DNA of 64,000 nucleotides from Arcuatula senhousia (taxonomy: Eukaryota > Mollusca > Bivalvia > Mytilida > Mytilidae), in NCBI GenBank assembly GCA_963971305.1, contig OZ020309.1, forward strand, positions 18,345,001 to 18,409,000, given 5' to 3'. The notes beneath the pieces were generated by a model, which was not told the origin of the DNA, did no database searches, and was given only the letters and a program-made list of their open reading frames with translations. The number at the start of each line of letters is the position of its first letter. The stretch's first letter is position 1. This document shows positions 21,836-32,916 of the stretch, piece by piece. The translations under genes and the position numbers were made by a program.

Positions 21836-24800
21836 ATGATCGTTTATAGCTTATTTTTTGTAGTTTTGTATTTATTCTTAGAAAGAGGTAAGAAAGTCAC
21901 TATTTACTTGAAACATTGTTATATTTAGTTATTCTATTTTATTTAATAAATATAATGAAAAAAAAAATGATAATTAAAGTTTAACATACACGTAATATCC
22001 ATTTTTTTAAAAATATTAATAGATACAAAAATTATGTACATTTTTGAAATTTTATAGTTTAGAGTACTCCGAATAAATTTTAGAGTACATCTTTAAATTT
22101 TTAACAATTATTGTTGTTTGATTTTCGTGATTAATTTTCTACCAAATATATATATATAAATAATTAAAAAAAATAGATTCTAGTTTAAATCACAGTATTA
22201 GGAAAATCGATTAAATTCCAAAAAAGAAATAACAAAAGACAAAAGACAAAAAGACAAACGTATAAAATATTCGTGATTTTCTTAATTTTTCTTTTCAAAT
22301 TGATAAGCAAGTCACAAACAAACAACCCAAAATACAATCATTAGAATTGAATAGCTTGAAACGGTTAAATATACGTCTTTTTTTTGCCTTGTAGTCAGAT
22401 GCCAGCATTCTGTAGGAAATGCCGATGTTTATGCAATTTGCGACCTTCAGGATCCGATGGGACGTAATGACGTCAGAGGTCGAATATTTCTTCACCAAAC
22501 GGTATGTACTTTGTTAAATCGTCGGTTTAATTTCCAAATTTCACATGACTAAGACTCTTTCCTCCTATATCCGGTCATAATCTGGACTCAAATTCAGCAT
22601 TTTTGTTTTCGGTTATGTGCCCTTTATATTTTGAAACTATGTCATTTTTCAAATATAGGTTAGACGACAAAGTCGCGTCGGATGTAGCCGTACTAGTAAA
22701 ATTTATTGCATGAAACTTGCAATTGGAATATGGATAGCTACTATATGGCATTAATTTTGGAGAAAAAAATTGTTAGAAGAAATATGCTAGAAAGAAGTAA
22801 AGCATGTTGATTATTGTTTGTAGCCTTTGGCCTTACATTGGGCGTAACTTGTGCTAATAAATTTGATTATCAATAATTTATTTACATGTATGAAAGGATA
22901 TAGAGTAAATGAACATGAGACTATAACACACATGTTTACTCCAACTGCAATTAATTTCTATAAGCTGTTTTGCCATTTCGGAAAATTATTCCTCATCAGC
23001 AGCACTAGAATCCAAACATAGGAAATCCACAATTTCAAAAGAAATCAAAATAAATATAGCTTATTCAGGGCAAAACTGGGTTGACAGTATAATACCATGT
23101 ATAAGCACAGAATCATGAACATGAACATTTCTTATGCATTGAGGTTATATTGACTTGTCTTGTAAGTTGGCTTGTGTTCGTATATTGGCTCTTTTTGTGC
23201 ATGTCGCGTTTGGGATTTAATTCAATTCAATTCAAATCAATTTGACCTTCATGACTGAAATTATCCGAACTGTCGATTGGACATATAACACATGGATTCA
23301 CAGTCAGTCGGAGCATGGAAGTATTATATTTCTTTCATGGTCCGAGTGACTCATTAAATTGATAGTGATACTTGTGAAGAATTATATCTGACCTTGTCTT
23401 ATACGTCTTATAACCAATAACTGTTTGTTATAAACCTCTCCTATGCATCTTAATTTGTCACTTTTACTGTTTTCTGATAGTTTCGGTATAACTGTACTTG
23501 TCAAGTTCAAGGTTGTTTCAGGTTGACCGAATTTAGACAATGTAAACAACGCAAATGACACTATATATCCTTTTTCGTCTCAGTCCACGTTTATTTTGGG
23601 AAAATGTATAAAAGAGTACATGTTTTGATCATAATTTATATAGATGATGCATATCCAAAATGCGGGATATTCATTTTATATTTGTGAACATAGGTATCTT
23701 GTTCCATTAAAATACGTCCAGTCAAAACTTTATCATGTTTCAATACAGAAAAAAAGTTTTATATTGCTTTGTAAATATATCCAGTATGACGAATATCGTA
23801 GTTAACAGGCGAAGCTATTGACCGGTCTATTTGAGAAGAACAACAACACCTACAACAGCGACATCAACAACAACAAAAAACAATTACCCACACACAAAGC
23901 ATTGGATGGCACATATAAGCCAGTATACTTTCATGACTTTATTTAGTTTTGTGTTTTGTCTTTTTGGTTTTCTTTTGTTTCGTTTTGTACTTTTTTTTTT
24001 TTTGGGGGGGGGGGGGTATTTTCATTAAGACAAGGAGACGGATCATTTAATTTAAAGGGGGGCTTGGTAAAAAAATCCTATGCTGCCAAATTATTTTTTT
24101 CATCAAAGACCATTTTCAGAATATCTTTTTAAAGAAAAAATTAATCCCACTCCCTTGAACTTAAATGGTCGGTTCCTAAGCTTTTTTTAAAATTTTATTT
24201 TGTAGGCAGGAGTTCCTTTAGTAAGAGTGTCAGGACAAGTATATGGAGCAGCATTGAGACCCGGATTACACGGCTTTCACGTACACGAAGAGGGCAATTA
24301 TGGGAGAAGTGAGTTAAGAAAGTCTCTATATAAAAAGCAATGATTTTGTACTAAAAGTGACATTCGCATCTCGGACGTCCCCCATTAAAAGGCAAAATTA
24401 TTTATCAATTGAACTGAGCACCAGAAACTTACATGTACAAAACTGCAGTCAACAAGGCAAACCCAGGTCAGAGCGTGATCTATCTGGATTAAATAAATAT
24501 CGTTTAATTAATTCTGAATAGTGATTTTGTTTGTTTATTAAAGAAATAAAATTCAAAAAAATTCCGTACATATGTATGTTTGCTGCAGATTACATGTAGT
24601 CTGTGCACATATGTGGACGTACATTAGAAGGTACAGGAAGGCATCAATTGACTCCGGCCTAGCGAAATTACAAACCGATTGTTTAGTAGAGTGAAAAATA
24701 TCAATTCGTTATCCTATACGATCCTAGAAGCAGAAAGTTTTAATCGAAATGATTTATTTTTTAGACTGCAGCAATGCCAGAGGTCATTTCAACCCCTTCG

Positions 24801-25722
24801 GACAGACCCATGCCAGTCCATTTGACCAGATCAGACACGCAGGAGATCTTGGTAATATTATAGCGGTCCGCTCGGGATTTTCAAATGTAGCCGTTGCTAA
24901 TGTCAACATTCTTGATTGGAATATAAGATTAATAGAAAGACCAGAGTTAACTATTCTTGGACGTTCTATTGTTGTAAGTATTTAAAATAATCTGTCAAAG
25001 TAAAAAAAATGCCGGGTTTCGTTAAATAGGAAGTAGATGAGTGACGGACCCGAAATCGAATCCCACATTCGGGGACCCCACCATGATACTGTATACCAAA
25101 TATCAAGTGGCTGTGATTAGTAGTTGCTAAGAAAACTGGAACGCAAATCTCTTCCCCGCCCGCCCGCCGCCTGACATTCACCATTTTATATCCCGGATTT
25201 TTCACTCTGTGAGATTCGGCCAATAAGAATGAAAAATATAAACAAAATTGCAACGACATACCACCCACCTCAATAGTTCAGATAGTAGACATCAGTAAAA
25301 GCCAGGCAGTTTAACAATTTTCTGGTTCATTTTTGCCATAAACTGAACGATAACATTTTTATCAATCACTGAATGGATTGTCATGAAATGTTCACAAACT
25401 GTTCGTGACTTCATTTAAATGTGCACATCTTATTTCAAAATATGATCTGGTGAGTGAACAGGTACCTAGAAGTGAGCTGCGGGATTCAGTTCGCTATTAT
25501 TGCGACAAAACAAAAACAACAAAAATGTATTCCCATGTAGCTTCATTTAGCTGCTGCCTTATGCAATGAAATATAAAAAATATGTCTGGTATTCAACAGG
25601 TTCATGCTGACCCCGATGACCTTGGACGAGGAGGAAACGAGGAAAGTCTTCGAACCGGAAATGCTGGGGCTAGACTTGCATGTTGTAGAATAAACCAAGC
25701 CAGAGCTATTAGAACTGGATAG
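21836..25722 (+). CDS. Secreted Cu/Zn superoxide dismutase (SOD-B)
   Basis: Five exons: 21836-21887, 22395-22501, 24206-24308, 24765-24973 and 25600-25722; 594 nt, 197 aa. Phases are 1, 0, 1, 0, as in SOD-A, and exon 3 is 103 nt in both genes. Exon 1 encodes a signal peptide ([17 protein letters not shown]). Key motifs are [11 protein letters not shown] (H46, H48 in human SOD1 numbering), [16 protein letters not shown] (C57, H63, H71), RHAGDLGN (H80, D83), [16 protein letters not shown] (H120) and [10 protein letters not shown] (R143, C146). The full set of metal ligands and the catalytic arginine are present. A C-terminal extension, [12 protein letters not shown], is longer than in SOD-A. 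It is transcribed away from SOD-A; the two ATGs are 6.9 kb apart. The donors gtaaga, gtatgt, gtgagt and gtaagt are good. Intron 2 holds repeat copies and a MITE. Confidence 0.9.
22812..23050 (+). repeat. LINE 3' tail plus E7 copy 2
   Basis: 22812-22868 repeats the LINE 3' end seen at 11160-11220 (tgtttgtagcctttggcc, gggcgtaacttgtgctaata). It is followed immediately by E7 at 22886-23050 (aaaggatatagagtaaatga, ctcatcagcagcactagaat). Both lie in SOD-B intron 2. Confidence 0.65.
24034..24176. mobile_element. Harbinger-like MITE, degenerate
   Basis: Left end 'GGAGACGGATCATTTAATTT' next to a G-run. The right end 'TTGAACTTAAATGGTCGGTT' + CC is its reverse complement in outline and is followed by TAA. 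It matches the terminal repeats of the well-preserved copy at 53697-53968. It sits 30 bp before the acceptor of SOD-B exon 3. Confidence 0.6.
25008..25225 (+). mobile_element. MITE-like repeat E4, copy 2
   Basis: 'atgccgggtttcgttaaata' to 'gtgagattcggccaat' with the same interior as 5758-5981 (gaccccaccatgatactgta, cgcctgacattcaccatttt). Located in SOD-B intron 4. Confidence 0.65.
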
Positions 25723-26093
25723 GAGAAAACTCAGCATTATCCTTAATTTTTGCGTAATAACTCAATTTTGAAAATCCTTACAATCATTACTAAAAGATAG
25801 TATACTGGCCAGAGTGGTTAGTCTCACTTTTCTCTAAGAATAGTTTTGTAGTTATGCAAAGTGACTGTTTTGTTATTTTGCCGTTAAAACTAAATTATGG
25901 AAAAACGCTAATTTTAAAGTTCTTTTTGTTTTCAAATTTCAAAATCAGGTTAAATATTACTTATCAACGTTTAAAAATTTGGGAAACGAGATCTTTTTTG
26001 ACCAGTATATCTATAACTATTCCCAAATCAAAGTTCATATGATTTTTATTGTTATTCGTTCTTAATTTACAAATTTTAAATTGCCATTTGAAA

Positions 26094-26099
26094 AATAAA
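26094..26099 (+). promoter_or_regulatory. Candidate poly(A) signal for SOD-B
   Basis: AATAAA 372 nt after the SOD-B stop codon, before the E1 copy begins. First canonical hexamer downstream. Confidence 0.4.
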
Positions 26100-26184
26100 T
26101 GAGCGATTAGTTTTGAGTTTTTCTTTTATTATTTTATTATTGATAAACTTTCTAAATCGTTGCTTTCCTTCCATGTTGGTAAAT

Positions 26185-26550
26185 AAAAGAAGCAAAGAGG
26201 CACCATTGGGGCATTCAAGTGTCATAAGTCCGAAAGGGCAACGACGAAACCGGTAAACACGAACAAAAACAGCACGAAAAAACACAAAACACAAAATTAA
26301 CCGAACGGAACTCAAGTCGTGACGAAATTGAACTCAGGTGCTCCGGAAGAGTAAGCGTTCCTGCCTGAGATAGCATACCCGTCGTGTTGCATATTTCCAA
26401 TTCGGAGTGTCAAATCCGGTAAAGGATTAGACAAAACAAATTTCTATGACAAACCAACATCTGCAATCATTTGAGAGATATAATCCCATATTTGTGTACG
26501 AGTGCACGGTGTCTACCGTAAAATTTCTTGAGTGACAACAGCAACCGTGG
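26185..26550 (+). repeat. E1, long copy 2
   Basis: Reads 'gaggcaccattggggcattc', 'aagtgtcataagtccgaaag', 'aaaacagcacgaaaaaacac', 'gaactcaggtgctccggaag', 'agtaagcgttcctgcctgag', 'tgtctaccgtaaaatttctt'. Same order as 4575-4935. This copy is the clearest template for comparing with the 47-bp and 73-bp arrays. Confidence 0.75.
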
Positions 26551-26605
26551 AGCAATCCCTGTGTCAGCAATTTCTATATAAAAGACTGTCCGTCCGCTCC
26601 TAAGT

Positions 26606-27150
26606 CACTTTCGCTAGCCAAGGGTAATGATCAGCTTTCACTCAACCTTCGCTAGCCAAGGGTAACGATCCGCTATCTCTCAACCCTCGCTAGCCAAGGG
26701 TAACGATCCGCTATCTCTCAACCTTCGCTAGCCAAGGGTAACGATCCGCTATCTCTCAACCCTCGCTAGCCAAGGGTAACGATCAGCTATCTCTCAACCT
26801 TCGCTAGCCAAGGGTAACGATCAGCTATCTCTCAACCTTCGCTAGCCAAGGGTAACGATCAGCTATCTCTCAACCCTCGCTAGCCAAGGGTAACGATCAG
26901 CTATCTCTCAACCTTCGCTAGCCAAGGGTAACGATCCGCTATCTCTCAACCCTCGCTAGCCAAGGGTAACGATCAGCTATCTCTCAACCTTCGCTAGCCA
27001 AGGGTAACGATCAGCTATCTCTCAACCTTCGCTAGCCAAGGGTAACGATCAGCTATCTCTTAACCTTCGCTAGCCAAGGGTTGCGATCCGCTATCTCTCA
27101 TAATCAAGATGAGAGATAGCGGATCGTTACCCTTATAAAGCTAGCGAAGA
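26606..27150. repeat. 38-bp tandem array ending in an inverted monomer
   Basis: About 13 copies of 'ttcgctagccaagggtaacg' + 'atcagctatctctcaacc' (38 bp). Variants alternate between 'accctcgc' and 'accttcgc' and between 'gatcag' and 'gatccg'. At 27109-27149 a single monomer appears in reverse orientation (gagagatagcggatcgttac then cccttataaagctagcgaag), so the right end can form a hairpin. No ORF. Confidence 0.9.
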
Positions 27151-27174
27151 TGCTACTAAGTAGGGAACCAAACT

Positions 27175-27305
27175 CAGTCCAATGCAAGACGGTAAGCAGT
27201 GACCTATGGTCATGTTGAAGACTGCTTGCTGTTTTCCGTTGTGATTTTTTAAATTGCTGTTTGTTTATGTTTGTTGTGTCGCGTACACTTATTCCACATC
27301 TCAAT
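27175..27305 (+). repeat. E2 fragment
   Basis: 'ccaatgcaagacggtaagca', 'ctgttttccgttgtgatttt', 'ttgttgtgtcgcgtacactt', 'attccacatc'; same order as the other E2 copies. Confidence 0.65.
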
Positions 27306-27435
27306 ATCGTATATCAGTACCCCCACAAGTTCTTTAAAATCACTCAATAAATTTTCATGAAACTTTCACACAAACATGTCGACTCAACGAAGTTGTGTAC
27401 CGCGTATTTAAAAGAAGTAAAAAGGCATCCTAAAG

Positions 27436-30010
27436 TCAAAAGTCAGAAAAGGCAAAGAACAGACCCAGGAAAAATGAACGACAACAGCACGAAGAAACAA
27501 TCGACACACAAAAACATTGAAATTTAATCAACAGCACGCAGTAATAACGAACGACAACAGCACAAAAATACAGACAACACACAAAAACATTGAAAAGTAA
27601 CCAACAGCACACAGTAATAATGAACGACAACAGCACGAAGAAACTGACAACACACAAAAACGTTGAAAAGTAATCAACAGCACGCAGTAATAAAGAACGA
27701 CAACAGCACGAAGAAACAGACAACACACGAAAAACATTGAAAAGTAATCAACAGCACGCAGTAATAACGAACGACAACAGCACGAAGAAACAGACAACAC
27801 ACAAAAACGTTGAAAAGTAATCAACAGCACGCAGTAATAAAGAACGAGTACAGCACAAAGAAACAGAGAACACACGAAAAACATTGAAAAGTAATCAACT
27901 GGACGCAGTAATAAAGAACGACAACAGCACGAAGAAACAGACAACACACAAACATGAAACGTAATCAACAGCAACAGTAATAACGAACGACAACAGCACG
28001 AAGAAACTGACAACACACAAAAATGTTGAAAAGTAATCAACAGCACGCAGTAATAACGAACGACAACAGCACGAAGAAACTGACAACACACAAAAACATT
28101 GAAAAGTAATCAACAGCAAGCAGTAATAACGAACGACAACAGCTCTAAGAAACTGACAGCACACGAAAAACATTGAAAAGTTATCAACAGCACACGGCAA
28201 TAATGAACGACAACAGCACGAAGAAATAGACAACACACGGAAACATTGAAAAGTAATCAACAGCACGCAGTAACAACGAACGACAACAGCACGAAGAAAC
28301 AAACAACACACAAAAACATGGAAAAGTAATCAACTGCACGCAGTAATAACGAACGACAACAGCACAAAGAAATAGAAAACACACAAAAACATTGAAAAGT
28401 AATCAACTGACGCAGTAATAACGAGCGACAACAGCACGAAGGAATAGAAAACACACAAAAACATTGAAAAGTAATCAACAGCACGCAGTAATAACAAACG
28501 ACAACAGCTCTAAGAAACTGACAGCACACGGAAACATTGAAAAGTAATCAACAGCACGCAGTAATAACGAACGACAACAGCACGAAGAAACAGACAACAC
28601 ACAAAAACATGGAAAAGTAATCAACTGCACGCAGTAATAACGAACGACAACAGCACGAAGAAACAGAAAACACACAAAACATTGAAAAGTAACCAACAGC
28701 ACGCAGTAATAACGAACGACAACAGCACGCAGTAATAATGAACGACAACTGCACGAAGAAATAGACAACACACGGAAACATTGAAAAGTAATCAACTACA
28801 CGCAGTAATAACGAACGACAACAGCACGAAGAAACAGACAACACACAAAAACATTGAAAAGTAATCAACAGCACGCAGTAATAACGAACGACAACAGCAC
28901 GAAGAAACAGAAAACACACAAAAACATTGAAAAGTAATCAACTACACACAGTAATAACGAACGACAACAGCACGAAGAAACAGACAACACACAAAAACAT
29001 TGAAAAGTAATCAACAGCACGCAGTAATAACGAACGACAACAGCACGAAGAAACAGACAACACACAAAAACATTGAAAAGTAATCAACAGCACGCAGTAA
29101 TAACGAACGACAACAGCACAAAGAAACAGACAACACACAAAAACATTGAAAAGTAATCAACTACACGCAGTAATAACGAACGACAACAGCACGAAGAAAC
29201 AGACAACACACAAAAACATTGAAAAGTAATCAACAGCACGCAGTAATAACGAACGACAACAGCACGAAGAAACAGAAAACACACAAAAACATTGAAAAGT
29301 AATCAACAGCAACAGTAATAACGAACGACAACAGCACGAAGAAACTGACAACACACAAAAACATTGAAAAGTAATCAACAGCACGCAGTAATAACGAACG
29401 ACAACAGCACGAAGAAACAGAAAACACACAAAAACATTGAAAAGTAATCAACAGCATGCAGTAATAACAAACGACAACAGCATGAAACAGAAAACACAAA
29501 AACATTGAAAAGTAATCCACAGCACGCAGTAATTACGAACGACAACAGCACGAAGAAACAGAAAACACACAAAAACATTGGAAAGTAATCAACTGGACGC
29601 AGTAATAACGAACGACAACAGCACGAAGAAACAGAAAAACACAAAAACATTGAAAAGTAATCAACAGCACGCAGTAATAACGAACGACAACAGCACGAAG
29701 AAACAGAAAACACACAAAAACATTTAAAAGTAATCAACAGCACGCAGTAATAACGAACGACAACAGCACGAAGAAATAGACAACACACGGAAACATTGAA
29801 AAGTAATCAACAGCACGCAGTAATAACGAACGACAACAGCACGAAGAAACAGAAAACACACAAAAACATTTAAAAGTAATCAACAGCACGCAGTAATAAC
29901 GAACGACAACAGCACGAAGAAACTGACAACACACGAAAACATTGAAAAGTAATCAACAGCACGCAGTAATAATGAACGACAACAGCACAAGGAAACTGAC
30001 AACACGAAAT
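27436..30010 (+). repeat. 73-bp tandem array, about 35 copies, inside an E1 copy
   Basis: The unit is 73 bp: 'aacagcacgcagtaataacg', 'aacgacaacagcacgaagaa', 'acagacaacacacaaaaaca', 'ttgaaaagtaatc'. The left flank (27420-27470, gtcaaaagtcagaaaaggca) and right flank (30025-30080, gcgaactcaagtcgtaataa then gagtgaactcaggtgct) are the two halves of E1. The unit itself resembles E1's middle (aacaaaaacagcacgaaaaa), so the array looks like an internal expansion of one E1 insertion. Variant monomers (agaaaacacac, gaaactgac, ctgcacgcag, ctacacgcag) are interspersed. The cysteine-rich minus-strand frames here are artefacts. It ends about 650 bp before the receptor gene start. Confidence 0.95.
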
Positions 30011-30085
30011 CAAGTGACTGGCAATGAACAGCGCGAACTCAAGTCGTAATAAGAGTGAACTCAGGTGCTTCAGAAGAGAAAACAA

Positions 30086-30658
30086 TTATTTTGAAATAAA
30101 TATTTTTTCCAGAGCGGAAATGTTATTTATTTGAGAATTCTGAACCACAGGTTTCTGGTTTATCTCGTTTTAAGCAATTCTTAAAATATTTATAATTGTC
30201 AATTAATTAATCTGACACTTTAATTACTAGTAAATGAACAAAATCATTAATAATTTAATCTTATAATCAATACCTATTTGTAAATAAGTTATCATACTAA
30301 AAGTTCAAATGTGGCATAAAACTTATAAATACAATATTGACAAGATATGGAATCTTTTACTCCAAATGTTAAACCACCAAGGGAATATAATTCCATTCTT
30401 ATGCCTCCCACAAAAATCGCTCAAAGCAATAATAAAGATTGTATCTCTTTGTCTTAATAATTTGAATAATGGAGTGACCAATAAAATTTCCATTAAATAA
30501 TTGGATGCTTAAAACGGGCTGAAATAATACGAAATGGACAAAGATAAACATTGAGTTTCGAAATTGGTTTATCAAACTAGAAACAACCGAGAGTGAAAAT
30601 TTGGAATAAGATAATTGTACATGTATTAGGACGGAAAGTTTCAGTTTCGAACACCAAA
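30086..30658. other. Upstream region of the receptor gene
   Basis: AT-rich 5' flank between the satellite and the receptor ATG. No TATA box or UTR exon could be defined with confidence. Confidence 0.35.
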
Positions 30659-31852
30659 ATGACGCAATGCAACAAAACAATTCTATGGTTTGGGCAGTTT
30701 TTGCTGTTTGGATGCATAAGTTGTCAATCTGGAACGGACATGAAAAACTTGCTGACACAACTGTTTACAACAAACAGTTATAACAAGTACGTCCGTCCAT
30801 CTGCAGACTATCGTCAGGCTCTTGTTTTAGATTTAGATCTCGTTTTGGTCGGAATCAACGAACTTAACGAACAAGAACAGAAACTGGTCACCACCGGATA
30901 CATACTGGTAAATTGGAACGACGAATACTTGAAATGGAACCCAGACACTTATAACAATCTTACGTATTTTATGACGTCACAGAAGGAAATTTGGAGACCT
31001 GACATCTCTCTTCACAATGGCTTCAATGAATTGAACGATCTTGGTAATGATTTTATACAAGTTCTTGTCGAACATACAGGATCGGTTACATGGAAGCCTT
31101 CAGAAATTTTAGAGACGAAATGTTCCATTAATATAAGATTTTTTCCTTTCGATGTACAGAATTGTGACATTGTTTTTGTCGTCTGGACGGCAACATCTAA
31201 CGATGTGCAAGTGACTCTCTGGGACAATGTTGTTAGATTGGAAGATTTTGAACAAGACGGCATGTGGTCAATCACTGAATCAAGTGCAAAAGAGATCAAT
31301 GAGCGGAAAGAAACATATGTTGTCTTCTCGCTTAAACTTAAACGAAATGCAACATACTTTGTTTTCAATCTTATAATTCCGGTCGTCATGTTGAATCTTC
31401 TGAACTTGTTTACCTTTGTCCTTCCAGCTGACAGCGGTGAGAAAATGGGATATAGTATGACCGTATTTTTGTCTTATGCTGTTTTCATGACAATTTTGAC
31501 AGCTCAGTTACCCAAGGTATCAGGCGCAATACTGGGACATTACATGATATTTCAACTAGCTGTTGGTACATTCATTGTCTGTTTTACTGCAGCTGAATTG
31601 CGCTTTCACCACAAGTCGTCACCAGTCCCTCAAAAGATCGTTCGCTTGTATCGTTGTAGATGGTTTTGTTGTAAAAATAAGAACCAAACGGAAGACATTT
31701 TGAATAAAGAAAAGGGGGATAATAAAACAGCGGAAGTGACGTGGCCTGATGTTATATCAAGGGTGGATTATGTCATGTTTTGGTTGCTATTAGCAATAAC
31801 AGTTTCTATTACATTTGGCATGTTGTTTAGTATAATAAATGGGCATTCCTAA
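30659..31852 (+). CDS. Intronless nicotinic acetylcholine receptor-like subunit
   Basis: 397 aa in one exon; the ATG at 30659 (ccaaaATGa) is chosen because it starts a signal peptide (hydrophobic 7-20). The extracellular domain carries WNDEYLKWNPDTYNN (83-100) and the loop-A-like WRPDISLHN. The Cys-loop is C155-C169 with 13 residues between, including FFPFDVQNC. TM1 is about 233-253, TM2 262-283 (GEKMGYSMTVFLS), TM3 290-313 and TM4 370-391. GEK at the inner mouth of TM2 and the 9' leucine suggest a cation channel. Two oddities: the vicinal Cys pair of loop C is absent, so it is not a classical alpha subunit, and 20' is Ala instead of the usual acidic residue. The TM3-TM4 loop is short, about 57 residues, with a Cys-rich RCRWFCCK patch. 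Bivalves are known for expanded receptor sets that include intronless members. Ligand unknown. Confidence 0.9.
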   Translation: MTQCNKTILWFGQFLLFGCISCQSGTDMKNLLTQLFTTNSYNKYVRPSADYRQALVLDLDLVLVGINELNEQEQKLVTTGYILVNWNDEYLKWNPDTYNNLTYFMTSQKEIWRPDISLHNGFNELNDLGNDFIQVLVEHTGSVTWKPSEILETKCSINIRFFPFDVQNCDIVFVVWTATSNDVQVTLWDNVVRLEDFEQDGMWSITESSAKEINERKETYVVFSLKLKRNATYFVFNLIIPVVMLNLLNLFTFVLPADSGEKMGYSMTVFLSYAVFMTILTAQLPKVSGAILGHYMIFQLAVGTFIVCFTAAELRFHHKSSPVPQKIVRLYRCRWFCCKNKNQTEDILNKEKGDNKTAEVTWPDVISRVDYVMFWLLLAITVSITFGMLFSIINGHS

Positions 31853-32910
31853 ATGGCCTGTGAAATAACGATCCATATCGGTAACGTTGAACGAGTTCTA
31901 TGATCAGCCCAACTATCAACAACACTTTCATATTGTCTATATGTATGACAGTTAGATTTAAGAAAAGATTGCAAACAATATGTTCTTGGTTTTTTGCTAT
32001 CATAAGTGGAGACTAAACGAATTTTTCGCCTGTCGGTATTGCAAGAGAGCCAAAGTGTACTAATTTCGCATTTTAGTTCGCTTGCTTATTGTTCGCTAGC
32101 TTGCATGAGTTTAGTATTCGAATGTTAGAAATTAAAAAAAGAGAAAGAAAAAATCGGTCGATACAAACGAAAACCACACGACGAAAGAAACAGCATAAAA
32201 ACTTACAAATAACCATACTGCAATCAGCAAACGCAACCTTTGTAAGGGGTCTGGATTATATTGGTCCTATCAGGAACTACTCGTTATATGCAATTTATTA
32301 AGACAATCGCATATGAAAAACAAGTATTATGCCATTTTAAGGCGATTAAACGTGGTTTGTCGACTTTAACAATTTTACATGTCTATATTTACATTTTTTT
32401 CGACCAATGTAAGAATCTTTCTTTAGAACGATATTATTGCAACAACTTAACATAGGTATTTGATTTTTGCTATGTAGGTGCATAACGACAATTACTGCTC
32501 CGTGCCGTTTCGTCTAGTTATGTACACTTAATGTGCACCATCTCTTGCTAAGTGTTTATTCGTTCACAATGGTCCCGCCAGTCCGCAGTCTTTTGTCGCA
32601 TGCTAACGTACTGTTCGAAAAACAGGTACGGTTTCTGTCACATCCAAACCCAAACAAATTCGGTATAAAAAATCCGATAATATCTTAACTTAACTAGAAA
32701 CTGTTAACTTCTGTGTCGCATAACAAAACTAATAACTGTACGTTAAATAGACGATAGTGAAATCGGGAATAATTGTATGCGACACAACCATAACAAATAA
32801 AAAAATAATCAAACGGCAATTTTAAAAATCCACAATTCAAGACAGTCGACAGTCTAAAAACGCATCTATCGGATCTAATTTTTGATAGTATTAGCTTATT
32901 TATTTATCCT
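31853..32910. other. Intergenic, no gene recognised
   Basis: 3' flank of the receptor gene. Small open frames at 32089-32455 resemble nothing known. A possible AATAAA lies near 32797, too far to assign confidently. Confidence 0.35.
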
Positions 32911-32916
32911 GGTTTA

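Noticed and set aside
27528..29788. Long minus-strand cysteine-rich open frames (up to 187 codons) with repeats such as CVLSVSSCCCRSLLLRAVDYF
   Set aside because: They coincide exactly with the 73-bp tandem array and cycle through frames because 73 is not a multiple of 3. There is no independent start, splice or domain evidence.
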